A stretch of 64,000 nt of DNA, taken from S5-A14a sp022766365 (GTDB lineage: Bacteria > Bacillota > Clostridia > Peptostreptococcales > Anaerovoracaceae). Positions 1 to 9,031 of the stretch are shown in pieces. The stretch is from assembly GCA_050313295.1 (NCBI GenBank), contig JBNPLD010000002.1, one strand, 5' to 3'. The notes beneath the pieces are model-generated. The model did not search any database. It was not told where the DNA came from and saw only the letters and a program-made list of their open reading frames with translations. The translations under genes were made by a program, and so were the position numbers. Position 1 is the first letter of the stretch; the number at the start of each line of letters is the position of its first letter.

Positions 1-1
1 T

Positions 2-460
2 ACAAGAGCTAATAACCTGGTAATTCCAAGCTCCGGAAGAACACTGTCCGGAGGTCTTGACCCGGCTTCTTTCCATTTTCCGAAGAGATTTTTCGGAGCG
101 GCAAGAAACATGGAAGAGGGTGGCAGTCTGACTATTTTGGCTACGGCCCTTGTGGAAACCGGCAGCAGGATGGACGACATGATTTTTGAGGAGTTTAAGG
201 GAACGGGGAATATGGAGCTTAGACTGGACAGAAAACTGCAGGAGAAGAGAATTTTCCCTGCGATAGATTTGAATCAGTCAGGCACCAGGCGTGAAGACCT
301 GCTCATGACCGGAGACGAACTTGAGGCGGTTTGGATTATGAGAAAGGCAATGAATGCCTCCGGAACTAAGGATGTTACAGAATCAATAATAGACAGTCTT
401 GCTCATACCAAAGATAATGCCGGCTTTGTCAAAGCAGTCAAGATGATTTTTGAACAGTGA
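2..460 (+). CDS. rho: Transcription termination factor Rho, C-terminal part
   Basis: This is the carboxy-terminal 152 residues of Rho, the hexameric RNA-dependent ATPase that pulls RNA out of the transcription complex. The frame is open from base 2, so the start lies outside the window. Visible landmarks are PKRFFGAARN, the R-loop-type stretch TGSRMDD followed by FEEFKGTGNMEL, and the tail segment FPAIDLNQSGTRREDLL, all typical of the Rho motor domain in this order. In many Firmicutes rpmE follows rho; here it does not, and the next gene is a YqhQ-family membrane protein followed by prmC. No terminator was seen right after the stop, so co-transcription with the next genes is possible. Family assignment is secure; the ATP-binding and RNA-binding amino-terminal parts cannot be judged. 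Confidence 0.95.
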   Translation, partial: TRANNLVIPSSGRTLSGGLDPASFHFPKRFFGAARNMEEGGSLTILATALVETGSRMDDMIFEEFKGTGNMELRLDRKLQEKRIFPAIDLNQSGTRREDLLMTGDELEAVWIMRKAMNASGTKDVTESIIDSLAHTKDNAGFVKAVKMIFEQ

Positions 461-527
461 TTTTGCTATGGACGATTTCAGAGAAAGATATCAGATAATA
501 GGAAGAAAGTAAGCGGAATATAAGATA

Positions 528-1685
528 ATGGATTTAGATAAAATATTTTTGGAAGGTGCCTGCCCGACTTCCATAGGTGGTCAAGCCGTCATGGAGGGTA
601 TCATGATGCGTGGTCCGAAAAAAGTTGCATTGGCAGTACGCACAGGAGATAACGAGATTCGGTTGAAAACAAAATACGGACCTCGGAAGAGCGGCTGGAT
701 GAAGGTGCCAATACTCCGTGGCATTGTTGCTTTTTGGCAATCCTTGGTGGAGGGTACGAGGACTCTTATGGATTCGGCAACTATCCTTGAAGAAGCAGGT
801 CTTATGGAAGACGAAAACAAGGAAGACAGGGCCGAATGTTATGGCAAGACTGGTGAAATCAATACAGAAATTGAATCCGGAACCTTCAGCGAGAGAATAG
901 AAGCAAGGCTAAGGGTGAAGTATGGGGACAAGGCGGCTTGGAATGTAATGATTTATTTTTCCGTAATTGTTGCAGTGATTTTCAGTATCGGGGTATTTGT
1001 TCTGCTGCCCACATGGGTCATCGGACTGTTTAAAGGGATAATACACAACTCTGTAGCGCTGAGTTTTACGGAGGGGATTTTCAGACTCATAATTTTCCTT
1101 GCATATATCGTTGCGATAAGCTACCTGGACGACATAAGGCGAGTCTTTCAGTATCATGGAGCGGAACACAAGACGATTCATTGTTTTGAAAAGGGAATGG
1201 ATCTTACGGCAGAAAACGCTCAGAGTTTTTACAGGCTACATCCGAGATGCGGAACCAGCTTTTTGGTATTTGTAATGATTATTACCCTTCTTGTTTTTCC
1301 ATTGATGGGTTGGCCCGATCTATGGGAAAGACTTTTGAGCAGAATTGTTTTAATACCTGTAATTGCAGGACTTTCTTATGAAGTATTGAAGTGGGCCGGA
1401 ATGAGTAATTCTATATTAGTGAAAACCCTCAGTCTTCCCGGAATTTACCTACAGAAAATTACCACAAGGGAACCGGATAAGTCAATGCTGGAAGTAGCAA
1501 TCGTAGCAATGAAAGCAGTTTTGCCCGAAGAAAACGATACGCCGCTCTTTGATGGAATTGTTGACAACAACGGAAGCTTCCTGTGTGTTTCAGAAAAAGG
1601 TAGCGGTGAAGCAGAGGAAAACAAGGCAAGTGAGTGCAAAGTAGGAGATTACAACCGGGGGGATCAAAATGACAATGCCTGTTAA
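528..1685 (+). CDS. YqhQ-family (DUF1385) membrane protein
   Basis: A 385-residue protein of the DUF1385/YqhQ family, whose biochemical role is not established. The family signature GGQAVMEGIMMRGP lies near residue 20, and the second conserved block QYHGAEHKTIHCFEKG lies near residue 210. Hydrophobic segments at about residues 139-170, 178-200 and 243-265 indicate a multi-pass inner-membrane protein. The last roughly 50 residues are polar and charged and are not conserved-looking. The gene sits 67 bases after rho and overlaps prmC by 17 bases, so the two are probably translated together. This placement next to prmC is common in Clostridia. The start at 528 has only a weak upstream ribosome binding site, but the conserved block begins soon after it. 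Function remains unknown. Confidence 0.85.
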   Translation: MDLDKIFLEGACPTSIGGQAVMEGIMMRGPKKVALAVRTGDNEIRLKTKYGPRKSGWMKVPILRGIVAFWQSLVEGTRTLMDSATILEEAGLMEDENKEDRAECYGKTGEINTEIESGTFSERIEARLRVKYGDKAAWNVMIYFSVIVAVIFSIGVFVLLPTWVIGLFKGIIHNSVALSFTEGIFRLIIFLAYIVAISYLDDIRRVFQYHGAEHKTIHCFEKGMDLTAENAQSFYRLHPRCGTSFLVFVMIITLLVFPLMGWPDLWERLLSRIVLIPVIAGLSYEVLKWAGMSNSILVKTLSLPGIYLQKITTREPDKSMLEVAIVAMKAVLPEENDTPLFDGIVDNNGSFLCVSEKGSGEAEENKASECKVGDYNRGDQNDNAC

Positions 1686-2529
1686 GGAACTTCTTATTTT
1701 GGGTGAGAATCGTCTTGCTAATGCGGGGATTTCTAACGCAAAAGGAGAAAGCAGAGAGTTATATTGCCACAGGTTCGGATTAAACCAAAGACAGTTCCTC
1801 ATGGAGTGGCAAAACACCAGGGAATTTGAGGATTGTGAGTCTTATTTTAAACTTTTGGATCGTAGAGCCGGGGGTGAGCCGCTTCAGTACATAATCGGGG
1901 TACAGAATTTCTACGGCTATGATATTCATGTAGAAGCCGGGGTTCTCATACCTAGACTGGACTCGGAGACGGTTGTTGAAAAAGCTATAGAACTAATTGG
2001 TGAGAATAAATATAAGACCGTTCTTGATTTATGTACTGGGAGCGGAGCTCTTGGGATTGCAATCGCAAAAGAATGCAAGGGAGTCAAGGTAACCATGACC
2101 GATTCTTCCAAAGCCGCTGTAAGAATAGCCAAAGAAAATGTCCACTGCCACGGACTGTCCAAGACTTGCAAAGTGGTGCATGGAAATCTGTTTGAACCCT
2201 TGAAGAGTATTTTTGGAAAGCAAAAATTTGATCTGATCATATCAAACCCTCCATACATAGCCAGCACTGTAATCCCGACGCTGGATAAGGAAGTTAAGGA
2301 TTTTGAACCCTTAGAGGCCCTTGACGGAGGGGAATCCGGCCTGGATTATTACAACAAAATAACAGACTCTGCACAGGATTATCTTAAAAAAGGAGGGGCT
2401 ATTGTTCTTGAAATCGGTCACGATCAAGGGGAAACGGTGGCCGATCTCCTTAGGAATGCGGGGTTTAAGGATGTCTGCACTTACAAAGATCTTGCCGGAA
2501 ATGACAGGACGGTGACCGGAGTGACATAG
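1669..2529 (+). CDS. prmC: Peptide chain release factor N5-glutamine methyltransferase
   Basis: PrmC (HemK) methylates the glutamine of the GGQ motif in release factors RF1 and RF2, using S-adenosylmethionine, in the cytoplasm. The 286-residue protein has the usual helical amino-terminal domain, the SAM-binding loop LDLCTGSGALGIA near residue 119, and the catalytic NPPY motif near residue 193 that holds the glutamine amide. It overlaps the preceding YqhQ-like gene by 17 bases and has a purine-rich GGGGGGA ribosome binding site inside that gene. prfA, a frequent neighbour, is absent here, but one substrate gene, prfB, is in the same window at 30.1 kb. Length and motifs are ordinary for the family. 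Confidence 0.93.
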   Translation: MTMPVKELLILGENRLANAGISNAKGESRELYCHRFGLNQRQFLMEWQNTREFEDCESYFKLLDRRAGGEPLQYIIGVQNFYGYDIHVEAGVLIPRLDSETVVEKAIELIGENKYKTVLDLCTGSGALGIAIAKECKGVKVTMTDSSKAAVRIAKENVHCHGLSKTCKVVHGNLFEPLKSIFGKQKFDLIISNPPYIASTVIPTLDKEVKDFEPLEALDGGESGLDYYNKITDSAQDYLKKGGAIVLEIGHDQGETVADLLRNAGFKDVCTYKDLAGNDRTVTGVT

Positions 2530-2912
2530 GAGAATATCGTAAAGTTGTCATTTTGTTTTGAATTTATGAAACTCTCTGTATCCCAAAATATATATAAATC
2601 TTCTGAACCATTGAGTATTGTCCGAATTCTATACACCTATAATATAGTGGAGGCACACGATTTGGTCATCGTTTTGTTCCAATTTTCAATAATACGAATT
2701 TCATGACCCGGTGAACCCGGGAATAAAAATTTTCGAAAAATCTCGCAATTTAATCTTGACGATGTAAATGTTCTGGTGTAAAATGTTGAAGATTTGAGAT
2801 AAAATACAAGTAAGGCATAGAAGATGGCGATGGAATCTTTTGGAAGATGCTAAAACCTTATAGAATGCTTTATAAAGAATCGAAATAATTCAAAATAATA
2901 AGGGAGGAAGAG
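2530..2912 (+). other. Intergenic leader upstream of the pyrimidine operon
   Basis: 383 bases without a convincing gene. The first half is AT-rich. A short hairpin (CCCGG, loop, CCGGG around 2707-2721) followed by an A/T stretch may be a weak terminator for the rho-prmC genes. The pyr promoter lies at 2756-2784, leaving about 120 transcribed leader bases before pyrC. The leader can form small hairpins, for example AAGAT with ATCTT around 2822-2840, but I see no clear PyrR-binding loop and no terminator/antiterminator pair, so the mode of pyrimidine control is not visible. Confidence 0.5.
2756..2784 (+). promoter_or_regulatory. Sigma-A promoter of the pyr operon
   Basis: TTGACG and TAAAAT are separated by exactly 17 bases, a near-consensus vegetative promoter. 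Transcription would begin near 2791 and run through pyrC, pyrK, pyrD, pyrFE, pyrB and pyrI to the terminator at 8953. Confidence 0.75.
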
Positions 2913-4202
2913 ATGAAGACTTTGCTAAAAGGCGCACAAGTGTTTGCAAACAAAGGTAAGGGTCAGTTCGTAAAGAAGGATTTACTTATAGATGGAGATA
3001 AGCTATCCGTTTCTTCTCCTGATGAACAGAATAGTTGCCTTTATGACGGCCTATTTGATTTTAGAGATAAATTCATAATTCCCGGTTTCGTAGATGTTCA
3101 TGTACATTTAAGAGAACCGGGTTTTTTTTATAAAGAAACCATTAAAACAGGTACTTTGGCAGGGGCTCATGGAGGATATACCACCGTTTGCCCAATGCCG
3201 AACGTAAAACCGGCCCCGAGTGACTTTGCAAACCTTAAAGTACAGTTAGATATAATAGACAGAGACGCAATTATCAAAGTTATACCCTACGGAACTATTA
3301 CACGAGAAGGGGACGGAAGATCTGAATTAGCGGACATGAAGGGAACAGCTCCATATGTCATCGGTTTCAGTGATGATGGCAGGGGAGTTCAGACAGGAGA
3401 ACTCATGGAAGAAGCCATGAAACTTGCAAAGAGTCTGGATAAACCGATCGTGGCGCATTGTGAAGACGAGAGCCTGCTCGAGGGAGGATATATTCATCGG
3501 GGACAATATTGCAGTTTACACGGGCACAAGGGAATTTCATCAGAAAGCGAATGGGTTCAAGTAGCAAGGGATGTTGAACTTGCCGCAAAGACAGGTTGCA
3601 AGTACCACGTCTGCCACATATCTACAAAGGAAACTGTAGATATAATCAGACAGGCAAAAAAATCAGGAGTAGATGTGAGTTGTGAGACCGGACCACATTA
3701 TCTGATACTGACAGATATGGATATTAAAGAAGAGGGAAGATTTAAGATGAATCCCCCTCTAAGGTCAATGGAAGACAGAGAGGCTCTCATTGAAGGAATC
3801 AAGGACGGAACGATAGATATGATAGCTACTGACCATGCACCACATTTCAAGGAAGAAAAGACAAAAGGCCTGGAAAAAAGTGCCTTCGGTATAGTAGGTT
3901 TGGAAACAGCCTTTGCTCTTTTGAATACTCATCTGGTCAACAAAGGGATAATAAAAATCGAGGATTTAATCACTCTGATGTCTGTAAATCCAAGAAAGCG
4001 ATTCGGCCTTGATGGACCGCTTAGCATGACGGAAGATGAAAACCTATGTGACATAACTGTTTTGGATTTGGGACGTGAATGGACAGTTAATTCTGAAAAT
4101 TTTATGACTAAAGGCAGAGCCACACCGTTTGATGGGTGGACGCTGATAGGAAAGCCTGTAGCTACATTTGTAGATGGGAGACTTAAATTCCTGGAACTGT
4201 GA
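2913..4202 (+). CDS. pyrC: Dihydroorotase
   Basis: Zinc-dependent dihydroorotase, the third enzyme of de novo pyrimidine synthesis, which interconverts N-carbamoyl-aspartate and dihydroorotate. At 429 residues it has the length of class I dihydroorotases. The metal-binding DVHVHLREPG motif is at about residues 61-70, a conserved MPN segment follows (CPMPNVKP), later histidines are seen in VAHCEDE and YHVCHIST, and the catalytic aspartate lies in ATDHAPH near residue 307. A strong GGGAGG ribosome binding site precedes the start. It is the first gene of the pyrimidine operon, and pyrK follows with only a 23-base gap. Confidence 0.95.
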   Translation: MKTLLKGAQVFANKGKGQFVKKDLLIDGDKLSVSSPDEQNSCLYDGLFDFRDKFIIPGFVDVHVHLREPGFFYKETIKTGTLAGAHGGYTTVCPMPNVKPAPSDFANLKVQLDIIDRDAIIKVIPYGTITREGDGRSELADMKGTAPYVIGFSDDGRGVQTGELMEEAMKLAKSLDKPIVAHCEDESLLEGGYIHRGQYCSLHGHKGISSESEWVQVARDVELAAKTGCKYHVCHISTKETVDIIRQAKKSGVDVSCETGPHYLILTDMDIKEEGRFKMNPPLRSMEDREALIEGIKDGTIDMIATDHAPHFKEEKTKGLEKSAFGIVGLETAFALLNTHLVNKGIIKIEDLITLMSVNPRKRFGLDGPLSMTEDENLCDITVLDLGREWTVNSENFMTKGRATPFDGWTLIGKPVATFVDGRLKFLEL

Positions 4203-4225
4203 ATATGAAAAGCGGAGTGAGATAT

Positions 4226-4990
4226 ATGAGGAAAGAGTGTTTTGTCGTAGAAAAGAATGAGAAAGTTGCAGAGGATACGTACAAAATGATCCTCAGAGGG
4301 AATGTCGGCGAAAATCTGAGAGCCGGACAGTTTGTGAATATTGCGATTAATGGTCTGTACCTGAGAAGACCTGTTTCGATTGCCATATGGAGAAGCGACA
4401 GCTTGGTGTTGTACTACAAAACAGTTGGCAAGGGTACTGCTCTTATGGCTGATATGGTTTGTGGTGATGAGATGGAGCTTTTGATCCCTTTGGGGAATGG
4501 ATTTTCGAGGGAGCTCCTTGGGGGAAATAAGCCGGTTTTAGTTGGTGGAGGCGTTGGTGTGCCACCAATGATTGGGCTTGCGGAAGAATTTCTGAAAGAT
4601 GGTATAAGCCCGGTGGTGGTGCTCGGTTTCAACTCTAAAACACAGGTATTTGGGGAAAAAGAGTTTGAAGAATTGGCATCTGTCTATGGCAGGAATATCG
4701 ACTTGAGGGTGGCAACCATGGACGGAAGTTACGGTATCAAAGGTACTGTGGTGGATGCTTTGAACCGGGCGGAGAAGGAAGCCGGGTATTTGTTTGCCTG
4801 TGGCCCATGGCCTATGCTTAAGGCATTAGGTGCACTACCGGCAAAGGGACAGTTCAGCTTGGAAGCCAGAATGGCTTGCGGCTTTGGAGCATGTATGGGT
4901 TGCACTTGTGAGACTCAAAACGGAAGCAAGAGAATATGCAAAGACGGACCGGTTTTATTAAAGGAGGAAATCAAATGGCAGATACCGTAG
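4226..4990 (+). CDS. pyrK: Dihydroorotate dehydrogenase B, electron transfer subunit
   Basis: PyrK carries FAD and a [2Fe-2S] cluster and passes electrons from the PyrD flavin to NAD+, the arrangement used by many anaerobic Firmicutes. The 254-residue protein has a ferredoxin-reductase-like FAD fold with the RRPVSI segment, a nucleotide-binding VGGGVGVPPM stretch, and a carboxy-terminal cysteine cluster (CGFGACMGC, then a further cysteine 11 residues on, around residues 217-237). I chose ATG 4226 because GGAG lies eight bases upstream; the frame remains open to 4199, overlapping the pyrC stop, through a GTG and another ATG. The gene overlaps pyrD by 16 bases, consistent with a coupled two-subunit enzyme. 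Confidence 0.93.
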   Translation: MRKECFVVEKNEKVAEDTYKMILRGNVGENLRAGQFVNIAINGLYLRRPVSIAIWRSDSLVLYYKTVGKGTALMADMVCGDEMELLIPLGNGFSRELLGGNKPVLVGGGVGVPPMIGLAEEFLKDGISPVVVLGFNSKTQVFGEKEFEELASVYGRNIDLRVATMDGSYGIKGTVVDALNRAEKEAGYLFACGPWPMLKALGALPAKGQFSLEARMACGFGACMGCTCETQNGSKRICKDGPVLLKEEIKWQIP

Positions 4991-5898
4991 ATATCAGGAC
5001 AAACCTTGGAAAATGGGAGCTTGATAACCCGGTTATTCCCGCCAGCGGGACCTTCGGATTCGGGCAGGAATTTAAAGACCTGTATGATTTAAATGTTCTT
5101 GGCTCTATAAGCATCAAAGGCACCACGAGACAACCGAGGATCGGGAATCCCCTGCCTAGAATTGCAGAAACTCCCATGGGTATGATAAATTCTGTGGGGC
5201 TCCAGAATCCGGGGATTGACAGCGTTATAAGCCATGAGCTTCCGGAACTTTTTCGGGTTTTTAAGAAACCGATAATTGCAAACATCAGCGGATTTTCTGT
5301 AAATGAGTATGCGGATTTGGCAATGGCGTTCGACAAGGTCCCACAGGTTGGAATCATAGAAGTGAATGTGAGTTGCCCGAATGTGCATAATGGCGGAATG
5401 GCATATGGTGTTTGCCCTGAAAGTGCTGCGGTGGTTACATCCGCAGTAAAGTCTGTGACGAAAAAACCCGTCTATGTTAAGCTTTCTCCAAATGTGACAG
5501 ATATCGTAGAAATAGCAAAGGCATGCGAAAATGCAGGGGCTGACGGCATATCCATGATAAACACACTTATGGGAATGAGGATTGATATTAGAACCGGTAA
5601 ACCTATAATAGCAAACAAAATAGGAGGTTTTTCCGGACCGGCTATTTTCCCTGTAGCTCTAAGAATGGTATATCAGGTCACCGAAGCCTGTAAAATTCCC
5701 GTAATCGGAATGGGCGGAATAACTACTGCAGAAGACACAATAGAAATGATGATGGCGGGGGCCTCCGCTGTACAGGTTGGAGCGGCAAACCTTGTGAATC
5801 CATGGGCATGCAGAGATATAATAGAAGGCTTGCCGGCAGCTTGTGAAAAGATTGGAATAACTAATCTTAAAGAAATTATAGGAATAGCTCATCAATAA
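4975..5898 (+). CDS. pyrD: Dihydroorotate dehydrogenase B, catalytic subunit
   Basis: FMN-containing class 1B dihydroorotate dehydrogenase, which oxidises dihydroorotate to orotate in partnership with PyrK. The 307-residue protein shows the class 1 catalytic cysteine in EVNVSCPNVHNGG, the phosphate-binding GGFSGPAIFPVALRMV region, and GMGGITTAEDTIEMMMAGA near the end. An AAGGAGG ribosome binding site at 4961-4967 fixes the start at 4975, inside the 3' end of pyrK. The frame is open further upstream, but that part overlaps pyrK and lacks a site. Next comes the fused pyrF-pyrE gene 38 bases downstream. Confidence 0.95.
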   Translation: MADTVDIRTNLGKWELDNPVIPASGTFGFGQEFKDLYDLNVLGSISIKGTTRQPRIGNPLPRIAETPMGMINSVGLQNPGIDSVISHELPELFRVFKKPIIANISGFSVNEYADLAMAFDKVPQVGIIEVNVSCPNVHNGGMAYGVCPESAAVVTSAVKSVTKKPVYVKLSPNVTDIVEIAKACENAGADGISMINTLMGMRIDIRTGKPIIANKIGGFSGPAIFPVALRMVYQVTEACKIPVIGMGGITTAEDTIEMMMAGASAVQVGAANLVNPWACRDIIEGLPAACEKIGITNLKEIIGIAHQ

Positions 5899-5936
5899 TT
5901 ATGAATAATATACAAATAAGGTTTTAGGAGGAAAGT

Positions 5937-7352
5937 ATGAATCAAGGAATTGCCGGAAAAAAAGATGTTATAATCGCTTTGGATTTCCCCGATCAAGACA
6001 AAGCACTCAGGTTTCTCGACAACTTTCAATATGAAAACAGAAAGCCGTTCGTCAAGATAGGAATGGAACTTTTTTATAAGGAAGGACCTGAAATAGTAAA
6101 AGCTGTTAAAGCCCGAGGTCACAAGATATTTCTCGATCTCAAGCTTCACGATATTCCGAATACTGTTGAGCGCGCCATGGCAAATCTGGCCGGTCTTGGG
6201 GTAGATATGATAAATGTCCATGCTGCCGGAACGATTGAGATGATGAAGGCGGCTAAGAGAGGACTGGGAACCTGTGATACCATACTTATTGCCGTAACTC
6301 AGCTGACATCTACTGACGAAGAAAGAATGAAGAAAGATCTTTTAATTGAAAGATCCCTTGAAGAGACCGTTCTGCACTATGGAGAAAATGCAAAAAAGGC
6401 GGGACTTGACGGTGTCGTTTGTTCGCCTCATGAAGCGGAAATCATTCACAAAAAATGCGGAAGTGAATTTTTAACTGTAACTCCGGGAATTCGATTTGAA
6501 GGAGCGGTTAAGGATGATCAGATTAGAATTACGACGCCTGATAAAGCAAGGGAGTTAGGTTGTGATTTCATAGTTGTAGGAAGACCTATAACTCAAGCTG
6601 AGAACCCGGTGGAAGCCTACAGGAGGTGCGTGAGGGAGTTTACCCCCTTAGAGTCTGATGACAGCAGTGCGGCATATGGTAGTAAAGGAAATATGATGAA
6701 AGCTGTTACATATCGGGATCAGCTTGCTGAAAATATTGCAAGGGGTCTTCTTGAAATTCAAGCTGTTTTTCTCAGACCGGAGGAGCCTTTCACCTGGGCA
6801 TCGGGCATTAAGAGCCCGATTTATTGCGATAACAGACTCATTTTAACAGCTCCAAAGATTAGAGATATGGTTGAAGATGCCCTCGCTCAGAAAATAGAAA
6901 CGGAATTCCCCGATTGTCAGGTTTTGATGGGTACAGCAACTGCCGGAATCGCACATGCCGCCCTGGTAGGAAGAATCCTTGATCTGCCAATGGGATATGT
7001 CAGGAGTTCTGCAAAGGACCATGGCAGGACAAACCGCATAGAAGGGAAACTTGAAAAAGGTGCAAAAGTAGTTGTAATTGAGGATCTCGTTTCCACGGGA
7101 GGCTCTTCGGTTGAATCGGTGGAAGCTTTACGGGAAGCCGGTGCTGAGGTTTTGGGAGTTATGAGCATATTTACATACGGTATGCAAAAGTCCATAGATA
7201 GGTTCAAGGCTGCAGATGTTAAGTCAGTCAGTCTTGCAGACCTTGACAGTCTTGTAAAGGTTGCCGCCGAAACAGGCTATATCAAAGAAGAGGCAAAGAA
7301 AAAAATCCTCAAGTTCAGGGATAATCCCGGCGATGAAAGCTGGATGAAATAA
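5937..7352 (+). CDS. Fused orotidine-5'-phosphate decarboxylase / orotate phosphoribosyltransferase
   Basis: A single 471-residue frame joins PyrF and PyrE, the last two steps to UMP. PyrF occupies about residues 1-235, with the catalytic LDLKLHDIPNT motif near residue 66 and VTPGIR and VVGRPI phosphate-binding segments. A polar linker of about 17 residues follows. PyrE begins near residue 253, with SGIKSPIYCDNR and the PRPP-binding VVVIEDLVSTGGSS motif near residue 379. The order PyrF-PyrE is the reverse of animal UMP synthase. Two ATGs at 6693 and 6696, preceded by AAAGGAAAT, sit exactly at the start of the PyrE domain and could give free PyrE by internal initiation. Both catalytic motifs look intact. 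The upstream AGGAGG supports the main start. Confidence 0.92.
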   Translation: MNQGIAGKKDVIIALDFPDQDKALRFLDNFQYENRKPFVKIGMELFYKEGPEIVKAVKARGHKIFLDLKLHDIPNTVERAMANLAGLGVDMINVHAAGTIEMMKAAKRGLGTCDTILIAVTQLTSTDEERMKKDLLIERSLEETVLHYGENAKKAGLDGVVCSPHEAEIIHKKCGSEFLTVTPGIRFEGAVKDDQIRITTPDKARELGCDFIVVGRPITQAENPVEAYRRCVREFTPLESDDSSAAYGSKGNMMKAVTYRDQLAENIARGLLEIQAVFLRPEEPFTWASGIKSPIYCDNRLILTAPKIRDMVEDALAQKIETEFPDCQVLMGTATAGIAHAALVGRILDLPMGYVRSSAKDHGRTNRIEGKLEKGAKVVVIEDLVSTGGSSVESVEALREAGAEVLGVMSIFTYGMQKSIDRFKAADVKSVSLADLDSLVKVAAETGYIKEEAKKKILKFRDNPGDESWMK

Positions 7353-7471
7353 GACCGACAATATAGCCGGGTTATGGTTATGTGGAATATATGTTTTGCA
7401 CATGAAAACAGTCGGTGCGGTTCAAATATCAGTGCCGGTAAAGTTAAAAATTATGTATGGGGGAGACGAAC

Positions 7472-8410
7472 ATGAACGAAATTAGAAATCTAATCAACAT
7501 CACAGACTTGTCAACGGAAGAAATTGATTATCTTGTCAGGGTAGCAGATGATATCGTAGAGAATCATTCATTCTATGATGATATTTGCAATCATAGGAAA
7601 CTGGCAACACTTTTCTTTGAGCCGAGTACCAGAACCAGGCTTAGCTTTGAAGCGGCTATGCTTGAATTGGGAGGAAGTGTGTTGGGATTTTCTTCTGCAA
7701 ACTCGAGTTCTGCCGCTAAGGGTGAAAGTGTAAGTGATACAATAAGGACCGTTGGTTGTTATGTGGATATAATCGCCATGAGACACCCTAAGGAAGGTGC
7801 TCCTGTCGTTGGAGCACAGAGGACAACTGTTCCTATTATCAACGCAGGAGATGGAGGACACTTTCATCCTACACAGACCTTGACAGATATTTTGACAATA
7901 AGCAGAAAAAAAGGACGACTTAATAATATGACCATCGGACTTTGTGGAGATCTTAAGTTTGGCAGGACAGTACATTCTCTTATAGAGGCGATGATGAGGT
8001 ATGATAATGTAAAGTTCATACTTATATCCCCTGATGAGTTGAAAGTACCTGATTACATGAAAGAAAAAATGGATAAGGCAGGCGTCAGCTGGTCTGAGAC
8101 CGCAGATCTTGAAAGTGCCATGCCGGAGATGGATATTTTGTACATGACTCGTGTTCAGAAGGAGAGATTCTTCAACGAAGCTGACTACGTAAGGTTAAAG
8201 GATAGCTACATTCTTGATCTGGATAAGCTTTCATCTGCGAAGGAGGATCTGACGATAATGCACCCGCTGCCAAGGGTTAATGAGATTTCTGTAGAGGTAG
8301 ATGATGACCCTAGGGCTTGCTATTTCTTCCAGGCATTATGCGGTAAGCACATTAGAATGGCGCTGATTCTCTTCCTATTGGGAATCGAAAGAGAAGGCTT
8401 CAGTAAATAG
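7472..8410 (+). CDS. pyrB: Aspartate carbamoyltransferase, catalytic chain
   Basis: PyrB condenses carbamoyl phosphate and aspartate, the committed step of pyrimidine synthesis. The 312-residue protein has the carbamoyl-phosphate motif FFEPSTRTR near residue 50, GDGGHFHPTQ near residue 127 and HPLPRVNEI near residue 264. ATG 7472 is preferred to the in-frame ATG at 7457 because GGGGGAG (7459-7465) lies at the right distance and would itself be inside the longer version. A 119-base spacer containing an ACCGAC/GTCGGT inverted repeat separates it from pyrFE. It is followed by pyrI, so the enzyme is probably the allosteric B/I holoenzyme. Confidence 0.95.
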   Translation: MNEIRNLINITDLSTEEIDYLVRVADDIVENHSFYDDICNHRKLATLFFEPSTRTRLSFEAAMLELGGSVLGFSSANSSSAAKGESVSDTIRTVGCYVDIIAMRHPKEGAPVVGAQRTTVPIINAGDGGHFHPTQTLTDILTISRKKGRLNNMTIGLCGDLKFGRTVHSLIEAMMRYDNVKFILISPDELKVPDYMKEKMDKAGVSWSETADLESAMPEMDILYMTRVQKERFFNEADYVRLKDSYILDLDKLSSAKEDLTIMHPLPRVNEISVEVDDDPRACYFFQALCGKHIRMALILFLLGIEREGFSK

Positions 8411-8502
8411 CCTCTTAAGGGACACGCAACATAGGATTAAAAGGAAGTTCTCGTTACATTAAGTTGAATTATAGCATCTTAAATTTTAGAAGGAGTATGA
8501 CT

Positions 8503-8934
8503 ATGAATATAGATGGAGTGAATACCGGAATCGTCTTGGACCACATCGCTGCCGGAAAGAGTATGGAGATATATGAACTTTTAAAGTTGGATAAACTCAA
8601 TTGTACGGTCGCAGTGATACAGCACGTTGACAGCACCAAATATGGAAAGAAAGATATCATTAAAATTGATGAAGATATTCCTCTGGACATTGAAGTCCTG
8701 GGATTTTTGAACAGCAATATAACCGTGAATAAGGTAAAGAACGGAAAGCTTTTGGAGAAGGTTCACCTGAAGCTGCCTGAGACTCTCACAGATGTGATAA
8801 AGTGCAAGAACCCCCGCTGTATAACATCTGTCGAACAGGAAATTGTCCAGAAATTCAAGCTGGTGGATCCGGAAAATAAAGTTTACAGATGTGCATACTG
8901 TGATGCAGAATATACAGGCGGAAACAAGCTTTAA
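8503..8934 (+). CDS. pyrI: Aspartate carbamoyltransferase, regulatory chain
   Basis: PyrI is the zinc-binding regulatory subunit that lets nucleotides control PyrB. The 143-residue protein has an amino-terminal allosteric domain (KLNCTVAVIQHVDSTKYGKKD region) and a carboxy-terminal zinc domain with paired cysteines CKNPRC near residue 101 and CAYC near residue 130. Three ATG codons are in frame; ATG 8503 is chosen because AGGAG at 8491-8495 is seven bases away, whereas ATG 8497 is too close and ATG 8464 has no site. It closes the pyr operon, with a strong terminator just after the stop. Confidence 0.93.
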   Translation: MNIDGVNTGIVLDHIAAGKSMEIYELLKLDKLNCTVAVIQHVDSTKYGKKDIIKIDEDIPLDIEVLGFLNSNITVNKVKNGKLLEKVHLKLPETLTDVIKCKNPRCITSVEQEIVQKFKLVDPENKVYRCAYCDAEYTGGNKL

Positions 8935-8952
8935 AGATATATAGATGGTGGG

Positions 8953-8990
8953 ACGCTGTAAAGATCAAGGATTTTCTTTACAGCGTTTTT
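8953..8990 (+). terminator. Rho-independent terminator of the pyr operon
   Basis: An 11-base-pair perfect stem (ACGCTGTAAAG at 8953-8963 with CTTTACAGCGT at 8976-8986) is followed by a run of T. It lies 18 bases after pyrI. It may also slow transcription arriving from the opposite-strand cvpA gene. Confidence 0.85.
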
Positions 8991-9031
8991 CGTCTGTGGC
9001 ATTCAAAAGAAATCTATTGAGAACTTCAGGA

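Noticed and set aside
468..512. 14-residue open frame between rho and the YqhQ-like gene
   Set aside because: Too short and without a ribosome binding site; it does not resemble ribosomal protein L31, which I looked for here.
2785..2912. PyrR-type attenuator in the pyr leader
   Set aside because: No terminator hairpin with a T-run and no recognisable PyrR loop could be found before pyrC.
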